A stretch of 64,000 bases of DNA from JBCBKU01 sp038521345. GTDB taxonomy: Bacteria > Pseudomonadota > Alphaproteobacteria > Rhodobacterales > Rhodobacteraceae. Position numbers and translations under genes: made by a program. A model generated the notes under the pieces. It was given only the letters and a program-made list of their open reading frames with translations. It was not told where the DNA came from and searched no databases. Positions 57,695 through 64,000 of the stretch are shown one piece after another; position 1 is the first letter of the stretch; each line of letters starts with the position of its first letter. The stretch is from contig JBCBKU010000002.1 in NCBI GenBank assembly GCA_038521345.1, positions 186,001 through 250,000 of the forward strand, given 5' to 3'.

Positions 57695-58560
57695 AGGGCT
57701 TTTCCGTACCGGCCGCGTGGCGTGTCCCGATGAAGATCGCCGGCTTTCTTTTATTGCTGGGTGGCACTGTCTGGTCGGTGCGCCTTCTTGACCTCGACTT
57801 CTGGTCGCTTCGGCCCGTTCCTCTGGTCATTAACCTTTTGGTGTTCGCCCCCCTCGTCCTGATGGTGGCCGCGGTCACCTTGCGTCAGACCGCGGCGGCC
57901 CTCGGGCGGCAAATCCCGTTGCGCCGGGCAGTGGCCATCGTGGCCCACGCCAACGTGGCAGAGCTCTTGCCGATCCCCGGCGGGGCGTTGGTGCGCGGTG
58001 CGGCGCTGGTGCAGGCAGGGGCCACTATGGGCGACGCCACCCGGATGGTCGTGATTACTGCGGTCCTTACTCTGTCCCTTTCGGTTGCCTGTTCGGCGCT
58101 CGCCTTCGTCTGGCTCGGTCAGCCAATCGGTTGGTTGTTGGTCGCCGGCGGCGGCGCGAGCGCGGCAGTGTCGGCGGTCCTGATCTGGCGAAAAGCGGGG
58201 TTATGGTTGACGACCGGCATCGTGGCGATCCGGTTTGTCACGATTGGGCTTTCGACCGTGGCCGTTTGGCTGAGCTTTTCCGCGCTTGCCCATCCGGCGA
58301 GCCTTGTCGAGGCCGCGCTTCTCGTGGTGTCAGCCACTCTTGGAACGGCAGTGTCGATTGTGCCGGCGGGACTTGGAATTAACGAGGCCATTGCCGCCGG
58401 GCTTGCGCGCCTTGTGGCAATCGATGCAGCCGCCGCCTTTCTGGCCGTTGCGCTCAACCGGGTCGTCGGTCTGGCGGCAGGCGCGGCTCTGGTGGCAATG
58501 CTCGGGATGACGGGTTCAGATAAGTTGCAGGCCGAGGGCGGCGGATCGCCGCGCGGTTGA
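57682..58560 (+). CDS. Flippase-like membrane protein (LPG synthase TM region family)
   Basis: 292 aa, GTG start at 57682 inside the GT4 stop region. Seven or so transmembrane segments; HANVAELLPIPGGALVRGAALVQAG and IVPAGLGINEAIAAGLARL are the two marks of the PF03706 (AglD/YbhN) family. Members may flip lipid-linked sugars. The next gene starts 65 bases later. Confidence 0.83.
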   Translation: MPSLKGFSVPAAWRVPMKIAGFLLLLGGTVWSVRLLDLDFWSLRPVPLVINLLVFAPLVLMVAAVTLRQTAAALGRQIPLRRAVAIVAHANVAELLPIPGGALVRGAALVQAGATMGDATRMVVITAVLTLSLSVACSALAFVWLGQPIGWLLVAGGGASAAVSAVLIWRKAGLWLTTGIVAIRFVTIGLSTVAVWLSFSALAHPASLVEAALLVVSATLGTAVSIVPAGLGINEAIAAGLARLVAIDAAAAFLAVALNRVVGLAAGAALVAMLGMTGSDKLQAEGGGSPRG

Positions 58561-58624
58561 CTGCGCGCAGTCGACAGGTGGCCCGCGCCCATGCTAGCCC
58601 AGCCCGGCGCTACAGTTTTTCGAC

Positions 58625-61483
58625 GTGTGGAGTTTCCTTGTGTTTCGGCGTGGCCTGTTCTCCGGTTTGGCTGCGGGCTTCGTGCTCGGAATTGTGTGGG
58701 CCCAGGGTGGCGGCGTCGCCCGAGCGGACAACGCGAGCTTCACCGTTACGGATCGGGTCATCGCGTCGCCGGAGCTGCCCTTCACGGCAACGATCGCACG
58801 GATCGGGAACGGGTATCGGTCGTTCTTCCGCAACTCGGGTTTCGAACCCGTTGTCTTCCGCACCCGGATGACCGCCCGCGCTGATGCAGCCAATGAGATC
58901 ATTCTGGATAGCGAGGACGCGACCGCCGGGGAGGCTCTGGCAGAGGGCGCACTCGATGGGGCGGACGTGCGGGTCTATCGGGTTGAAAACGGCCGTTTCG
59001 TGCTGGTGCGCGCGGACCGTGTGGCAGTGGGCGGGCACCGCGCTACGGGTTGGAAGCCGCTGCTTTCCACACGCCGGATTGCGCCAAGCGAGACCTCGGC
59101 CGAAGTCGTCTGGCCCGATCAAGGCCGGCAGGGTGGAACAATTCACCTGAGCCTGCGCGCAATCGGCGCCGAAGGTGGCCTGTCGGCGCCGTCGCAGCCG
59201 GTGACGTTTCAGGCGGCGAATCGCGACGGTTCGGTGCGTGCGCGCAACGACTACGTACGGGTTCGGGTGCGTGAAGATGCGCCGACCCCAGCGCCCCCCT
59301 CTGGCTTACGGACGGTCGATGTGGGGGGCGGCAAGGCGATCCTCTACTGGCAGGCACCGCGGGCCAACCTCGCCGGATATCGGATCGACTACTCGACCGA
59401 GCCACCGGCGCGCCATCGCGGTTTCGGGCTGGATCTCGCCGGATCAGGACCGGCGATCCTGGCCGGAGATCTCGTGGTTGTCTCGAAACGTTTTTTGAAC
59501 GGGGCCCGTGCCGGATTGGTCTCGGATCGCGCATGGAACTCGCGCGATGCGGACTGGCTAACGGGACGCGGATTGATCGACCTCTACGGGGACCAAGATT
59601 CAAGCCGAAGCTGGCATCTTGAGGTCCATCCTCTGTCGCCACCCTGGGGCGGCGAAAGCTATCTTTCGGCCACGCTGAAAGAGGGCGCGTCGCTGCGCAT
59701 TGACGGCGCCAGTCATGCCGGAACGGATCAATCATTCTACGAGGTGCTCGATCCGGCACGTACCTATGTCCTTGAATTCTGGCTCCGCGGGACCGGAGGC
59801 CGGGTGCAGGTTCTTGGGCCCGCTGTTGTCTGGGCCGGCGGTCGCGCACCGGTGTTTGAACCCGGGCCCGATTGGCAGAAAGTCCAAGCCGAGTTCCGAA
59901 TGCCAAGCCTCGCCCGCGACGGGCGCATTCGGCAGATCGGGCTGCGGCTTGATGGACCGGGCCAGATCGACCTCGATGCTCTGCAAATCCGCGAGACCAG
60001 CGCGCCCTATCTCTCAGCGACCGAGAAGGAGCTTGAGCGTCTTCGCGCGTCCCGCATTTCGGCGCTGCGTACCCATGCTTTCATCAAGACGGGAACGTCG
60101 ACCTACGACCTTGCCGCCTTGACCAATCCCGCCGGAGCAATCGACGGCGTTCGGTTTGGTCAGACCTTGCCCCAGACCCTTGACGTCATGGCGGTCGCGG
60201 GGGTGGATCCATGGCTTCAGATCGAACCACATTTCGCGCCGGAGGAATGGGCGGGTCTGGTGGAGTTTCTTGCGGCGCCATTCGACCCCGACCGCGACAG
60301 TGCGGAAGATCTTCCCTGGGCCGCCAAGCGCGTGGCTTCGGGACGTGCGCGACCTTGGACCGATGCCTTCGACCGGATCTACTTTGAGCTCGGGAACGAG
60401 ATGTGGAACCCTCTTTTTGCACCTTGGACCACGACCGCGATGACCGATGCATCTACCGGTAAGCGCGTCAGCGCAGGCGACACGCTTGGGCTTTGGACCG
60501 AGCATGCCTTGGCGGCCATGCGGACCAGTCCCCATTGGCCCGCGCTGGAACCGAAACTGGTGACGGTGATCGGAGGGCGGGCCAGCAGGCCGGAATTCGG
60601 GGCCGACGCGGCCCGATCCGCCCCGTCCTCCGATCTTCTCGCCGTTGCGGGATACAACGGCGGCTGGGACGAAGGCGAAGACGTGCCGCGGCAGAACCCG
60701 CGGAGCTACTTCAATCTGCTGAACCAGGTCACTCAGGTCCTGCCAACCATCCGTAGCCATGCCGCGATCGCGCGCGATATCGGCGAGGCGCGGGGGCGGC
60801 CCCTGTCCGTCGGCACTTACGAGGCCGGGCCAGGGTATGTCCTGAACGGGTTGAACCGCCGCAGGGTGAGCCGTGAACAGGCGGACGAGCAAGAGGCCGT
60901 CATGAAGAGCGTGGCCGCAGGCACAGCGACGCTTGACAGTTTTTTGACCCGGGCGGCCGAAGGGTACGCGGTTCAGAACTTCTTCACGTTCGAAGAGGGC
61001 AATCTATGGAAGTCCCACGCCGATTGGCATGAGGGTGGAAATGCCCTGCCTTCATGGGCGTTTCTCGAGGTCGTGAACGCGTTCCTGCCTGCGCAGATGC
61101 TGGCGGTCGAAACCGAAATTGTCCCTCGTGCCGATCTGGAAGAAGTGCGCCGGCGGGCGGCTGTGAAAGGGGCGCCGCTTGTCGCCGTTCACGCACTACG
61201 GTCGGGGGATCGGCTGGCGTTGGCGGTTATTTCCCGCCGTGTGTCGGCATATCCGGACCCTGGCGATGCGGTCACGTCCGTGCGGATCGCACTGCCCTTC
61301 TCCCGGGCCGACACTCTGACCCTCCACCGCTACACAGATCCGTTCACGATGCCGGCCGATCGCAACCCCATCGCGCTGAGTTCGGAACCGGTTCCGGTCC
61401 CCGCCACGCTGCCCGAATTCGTGATCCCCGATCTGCCGCCGGGGCAGGCCCGGATTTACGTGTTCGACGGTGTGTCGGACTAA
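58625..61483 (+). CDS. Large secreted glycoside-hydrolase-like protein
   Basis: 952 aa, GTG start (another GTG at 58640). Signal peptide about 1-35 (VARA-DN). Residues 40-260 are beta-rich, with an FN3-like part near 215-260 (GGKAILYWQAPRANLAGYRIDYS); about 300-460 looks like a carbohydrate-binding beta-sandwich (TYVLEFWLRGTGGRVQVLG). From 470 a TIM-barrel-type region has YFELGNEMWN (Glu592, acid/base candidate) and GTYEAGPGY (Glu733, nucleophile candidate), the spacing of clan GH-A enzymes. No exact family recognised. Last gene of the plus-strand glycan unit. Confidence 0.75.
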   Translation: MWSFLVFRRGLFSGLAAGFVLGIVWAQGGGVARADNASFTVTDRVIASPELPFTATIARIGNGYRSFFRNSGFEPVVFRTRMTARADAANEIILDSEDATAGEALAEGALDGADVRVYRVENGRFVLVRADRVAVGGHRATGWKPLLSTRRIAPSETSAEVVWPDQGRQGGTIHLSLRAIGAEGGLSAPSQPVTFQAANRDGSVRARNDYVRVRVREDAPTPAPPSGLRTVDVGGGKAILYWQAPRANLAGYRIDYSTEPPARHRGFGLDLAGSGPAILAGDLVVVSKRFLNGARAGLVSDRAWNSRDADWLTGRGLIDLYGDQDSSRSWHLEVHPLSPPWGGESYLSATLKEGASLRIDGASHAGTDQSFYEVLDPARTYVLEFWLRGTGGRVQVLGPAVVWAGGRAPVFEPGPDWQKVQAEFRMPSLARDGRIRQIGLRLDGPGQIDLDALQIRETSAPYLSATEKELERLRASRISALRTHAFIKTGTSTYDLAALTNPAGAIDGVRFGQTLPQTLDVMAVAGVDPWLQIEPHFAPEEWAGLVEFLAAPFDPDRDSAEDLPWAAKRVASGRARPWTDAFDRIYFELGNEMWNPLFAPWTTTAMTDASTGKRVSAGDTLGLWTEHALAAMRTSPHWPALEPKLVTVIGGRASRPEFGADAARSAPSSDLLAVAGYNGGWDEGEDVPRQNPRSYFNLLNQVTQVLPTIRSHAAIARDIGEARGRPLSVGTYEAGPGYVLNGLNRRRVSREQADEQEAVMKSVAAGTATLDSFLTRAAEGYAVQNFFTFEEGNLWKSHADWHEGGNALPSWAFLEVVNAFLPAQMLAVETEIVPRADLEEVRRRAAVKGAPLVAVHALRSGDRLALAVISRRVSAYPDPGDAVTSVRIALPFSRADTLTLHRYTDPFTMPADRNPIALSSEPVPVPATLPEFVIPDLPPGQARIYVFDGVSD

Positions 61484-62163
61484 CCCACAGATACCGTCAG
61501 GGGCGCCAGCCCGTCCACCTCTGCAATCAACGTGTCTCCACGCTGAACGGGCCCGACACCGGCGGGCGTGCCGGAAAAAACCAAGTCTCCGGCCTGAAGG
61601 GTTTGCAGCGCGGACAGATGCGCAATCTGCTGTGCCAAGGGCCATATCATCTGGTCAAGATCTCCGGACTGGCGGGTGGTGCCATTGACCAAGAGGGCAA
61701 TACGTCCTCGGGTCGGGTGACCTACTTCGGATACCGGGTGGACGGGGCCCATCGGGGCGGCAGAGTCAAAGGACTTGCCGATTTCCCAGGGGCGTCCGGC
61801 TGCCTTCATCTCGGCTTGCAGGTCGCGCCGCGTCATGTCGATCCCGACGGCATATCCGAACACATGGTCCGCAGCATCTTCGGCCCGGATCTCGCGACCG
61901 CCGCGCCCGAGGCATGCCACAAGCTCGATCTCGTGATGCACATCTTCCGTGCCTGGAGGGTAGGGGAATACGCCGGTTTGGTCGGCGCAGTCGGCGCTTT
62001 TCTGAAAGAAGAATGGCGGTTCCCGGTCGGGGTCATGACCCATTTCACGGGCATGGGCGCCGTAGTTCCGGCCGATGCAAAAGATACGAGAGATGGGGAA
62101 TCGGCGGTCGGTCCCAAGGACGACAAGTACCGGGCGGTCTGGGGGGGTGATCACGAAGTCCAT
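61480..62163 (-). CDS. Fumarylacetoacetate hydrolase family protein
   Basis: 227 aa. IFCIGRNYGAHAREMG opens the FAH domain, then PFFFQKSADCAD, the metal ligands in HHEIELVACLG (Glu-x-Glu), and VFSGTPAGVGPVQRGD near the end. These enzymes are acylpyruvate or fumarylpyruvate hydrolases, or oxaloacetate decarboxylases. Its stop overlaps the end of the GH gene by four bases, convergent. Confidence 0.9.
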   Translation of the reverse strand: MDFVITPPDRPVLVVLGTDRRFPISRIFCIGRNYGAHAREMGHDPDREPPFFFQKSADCADQTGVFPYPPGTEDVHHEIELVACLGRGGREIRAEDAADHVFGYAVGIDMTRRDLQAEMKAAGRPWEIGKSFDSAAPMGPVHPVSEVGHPTRGRIALLVNGTTRQSGDLDQMIWPLAQQIAHLSALQTLQAGDLVFSGTPAGVGPVQRGDTLIAEVDGLAPLTVSVG

Positions 62164-62211
62164 GTTTCGGTGTCTAGGCCGACACCGATGCCCGCGACAA
62201 GCGCGGACGTG

Positions 62212-63804
62212 TCAGTTGGTGGTGTCGGCCGGTACAACCGATTGTATCGTCCGGCGCAGTTCCGTCCGCTCAATCGGCTTGGGAACAAACGCATTCATCC
62301 CCGTTTTCAGATAGCGTTCTCGCGCCTCTGGCGCCACATGGGCCGAGCAGGCGATGATCGGGACATCGCGGATTGGTGGGTTCAGTGACCGGATTTGTTG
62401 AGCCGCGGCGATACCGTCAAGGCCGGGCATCATGATGTCCATCACAATCAAGTCGTAGGGCGTCTGCATGGCAGCCTCGACCGCTTCGAACCCGTTCGTC
62501 GCCACGTCGACACTGTGACCGAGGTCATCGAGAATTGACTTCATGAAGTCTCGGTTGAGTTCGTTGTCCTCGGCCAGAAGCACTTTGTAGTGCGGGGCCC
62601 CGTCGTCCTCGGCGGCTACCAAGGCGGGTGGTGGTACCGCATCCGATGTCCGGGCTTCAAGGACGTCGAGATCGCATTCGAAGTAGAATGTCGATCCGGC
62701 GCCGATGGTGCTATCCACGCCTATATCGGCATTGAGGTTCTGCGCGATGTTTGCACAGATCGAAAGACCAAGGCCCCATCCGCCGCGTTCCTTGCCAAAG
62801 TCGGACTCGATCTGAACGAAGGGTTTGAAGAGCTGCTTGGTCTGTTCCGGATCGATCCCCGGGCCTGTATCGGAGACTTCGAAGCGGACGCGTGCCAAAT
62901 CCCCGTCACGCGAAATCAGGCGGACACCCAACGTCACCATTCCCTCGCTGGTGAACTTCACCGCGTTGGCCAGAAAATTGTTCAAGACCTGTTGCAGTCG
63001 CGTGGAGTCCGCCCGCACCAGCCGGGGCAGAGAGCGATCAAGCGTAACCGTCAGGCTAAGCCCCTTTTGTTTTGCGCTCGAATGCCACCAATCGGCAATC
63101 TGGTCGAGCATGTCGAAGAGTTCGAACTCCCGGGGCTCGATCCGCATACGCCCTTCCTCGACAAGACTGAGGTCGAGCAGGTCAGTTAGCATGTTCATCA
63201 GCGAACCGCCGGCTGAAAGGATGGCATCTACATGGTTCTTGCGCTTTTCGTCGAGGTTCGAGAGCTTAAGAAGCTGCGCAAACCCCATGATGGCGTTCAT
63301 TGGTGTCCGAATTTCGTGGCTCATCGCCGCTAGAAACCGGGATTTGGCGCGGCTCGCTTCGCGGGCTTCCTGAGCAAGCGCGTTCAAATCACGGCGGGCC
63401 TGAATGGCACCGCGGTTGTCAAAAACAATCGCCAGAGATTCAACAAAAGACCCGGTGCGATCGAACCGCATTGACGATGTGATGAGTACGGGAATGACCT
63501 CGCCGGACTTCGACACGAAATTGTACGGCTGGTTCCTGAGATGGCCCGTGCGAAAAAACTCTGGCAACGTCACGGATCGCGCATGTGCCGCGTCTTCTGC
63601 GGTTAGAAAGTCGAGTTTCGACCGGCCGATCATCTCCTCCGCCTCATAGCCGAGAAGCTGCGCCCAGTCCCTGCTGATCCGCGTCAGTCGGTACTCGTTG
63701 TCAATTGAGTGAAACAGGAGAGGCGCACATTGAAGAAAGGCGCTGAGATCGTCATCGGGTGCCGTGCGCCAAAAATCTCTTAGCGCGTCAAGTTCTGAAG
63801 CCAT
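62212..63804 (-). CDS. Hybrid sensor histidine kinase/response regulator
   Basis: 530 aa, no transmembrane helix, so cytoplasmic. Start ATG at 63804 (a TTG 15 bases upstream is possible). A PAS domain spans about 20-135 (DEYRLTRISRDWAQLLGYEAEEM as the core). The HisKA box is RFLAAMSHEIRTPMNAIMGF with the phospho-His. The HATPase has NNFLANAVKFT, VSDTGPGID and GGWGLGLSI. A C-terminal REC domain has KVLLAEDNELN and the phospho-Asp in LIVMDIMMPG. It senses by PAS; no partner gene is adjacent. Confidence 0.93.
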   Translation of the reverse strand: MASELDALRDFWRTAPDDDLSAFLQCAPLLFHSIDNEYRLTRISRDWAQLLGYEAEEMIGRSKLDFLTAEDAAHARSVTLPEFFRTGHLRNQPYNFVSKSGEVIPVLITSSMRFDRTGSFVESLAIVFDNRGAIQARRDLNALAQEAREASRAKSRFLAAMSHEIRTPMNAIMGFAQLLKLSNLDEKRKNHVDAILSAGGSLMNMLTDLLDLSLVEEGRMRIEPREFELFDMLDQIADWWHSSAKQKGLSLTVTLDRSLPRLVRADSTRLQQVLNNFLANAVKFTSEGMVTLGVRLISRDGDLARVRFEVSDTGPGIDPEQTKQLFKPFVQIESDFGKERGGWGLGLSICANIAQNLNADIGVDSTIGAGSTFYFECDLDVLEARTSDAVPPPALVAAEDDGAPHYKVLLAEDNELNRDFMKSILDDLGHSVDVATNGFEAVEAAMQTPYDLIVMDIMMPGLDGIAAAQQIRSLNPPIRDVPIIACSAHVAPEARERYLKTGMNAFVPKPIERTELRRTIQSVVPADTTN

Positions 63805-63915
63805 CGGAGCGCACCGCAACTGTAGAGAGCATCACGCGAGTATATTCATCTTTAGGATGAAATTTACACACCCTAGAGTTGCGCCATACCGTCGCAGAGG
63901 GGCCGAACGATGTCG

Positions 63916-64000
63916 TCAGGTCCGCCCGCTATAGCGTTCAGCCCAAAGCGCGGTGTCTTCATCCGAGACTTTCGCGAATAGAACGTCCGGCACGGCAAAC
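63916..64000 (-). CDS. 3' end of an unidentified gene (partial)
   Basis: The last 27 codons of a minus-strand gene entering from the right edge, ending LFAKVSDEDTALWAERYSG then RT and stop. The codon use looks coding. It is too short to name. Its direction matches the kinase gene, with a 112-bp gap that holds only a short TTCATC/GATGAA repeat (63845-63861). Confidence 0.55.
   Translation of the reverse strand, partial: FAVPDVLFAKVSDEDTALWAERYSGRT

Noticed and set aside
61054..62388. 444-aa plus-strand open frame
   Set aside because: Crosses the end of the GH-like gene in another frame and the antisense of the FAH gene.
63845..63861. TTCATC/GATGAA repeat upstream of the hybrid kinase
   Set aside because: Only six bases per arm; likely by chance.

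Overview
The window is ordinary chromosome from a GC-rich alphaproteobacterium, most likely the Rhodobacteraceae (Roseobacter group). Four things point there: a SAM/SAH-type leader in front of metK (a riboswitch class known only from Rhodobacterales), an irr gene divergent from fabA-fabB-fabI, the miaB/phoH/ybeY/corC/lnt/metK/trmB housekeeping run, and a his operon in the order B-H-A-F-E with extra genes between. About 67 protein genes and two tRNAs are supported. Nearly all remaining long reading frames are GC-driven shadows.

Layout. 1-4071: end of an MFS exporter gene, then a minus-strand operon with overlapping stops and starts (HAD dehalogenase, alpha/beta hydrolase, threonine dehydratase-like enzyme, endonuclease/exonuclease/phosphatase protein). 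4199-7343: unsaturated fatty acid operon fabA-fabB-fabI divergent from irr, with several palindromes between them. 7356-10407: a lipoprotein with a possible Cys-His-Asp site, a conserved protein of unknown function and an AmpD-like amidase. 10510-23537: miaB, phoH, ybeY, corC, lnt, metK, trmB, aroA, cmk, interrupted by an arsR-SRPBCC pair, a NAD(P)-binding protein gene and a 619-codon exported protein gene that may be MACPF-like. 23797-28346: rpsA, ihfB, lapA-like, trpF, trpB. 28491-30252: two tandem secreted proteins with pure Asp/Glu tails, followed by a membrane-anchored LuxR-type regulator. 30259-40698: DUF2237, pth, an FkbM methyltransferase, rplY, transporters and oxidoreductases, a nitroreductase-like/MarR pair with a phased operator, trpA, ychF and a DUF900 lipoprotein.

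40810-45094 is the clearest accessory segment. It lies between tRNA-Ser(GCU) and tRNA-Tyr(GUA) and holds a visibly AT-richer orphan PD-(D/E)xK nuclease-like gene, a small unknown gene, a sugar-dehydrogenase-like/cytochrome c fusion and gene scraps (possible IS3-type transposase tail and antitoxin-like fragment). 45231-51720 returns to core genes: rlmB, a zinc-ribbon protein, a YHS protein and the his operon, interrupted by a stand-alone Hint protein, a small membrane protein and a DUF2147 gene. 51812-61483 is a surface-glycan locus with two polytopic GT-C-like proteins and a GT2 on the minus strand, and a GT4, a flippase-like protein and a 952-aa secreted glycoside-hydrolase-like protein on the plus strand. 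The window ends with an FAH-family enzyme, a hybrid histidine kinase and the 3' end of an unidentified gene.

Best candidates for something undescribed: the acidic-tail tandem with its membrane regulator, the orphan nuclease beside tRNA-Ser, the possible pore-former inserted between metK and trmB, and the large glycosidase in the glycan locus. No search could be run, so all functional claims rest on motifs and context.
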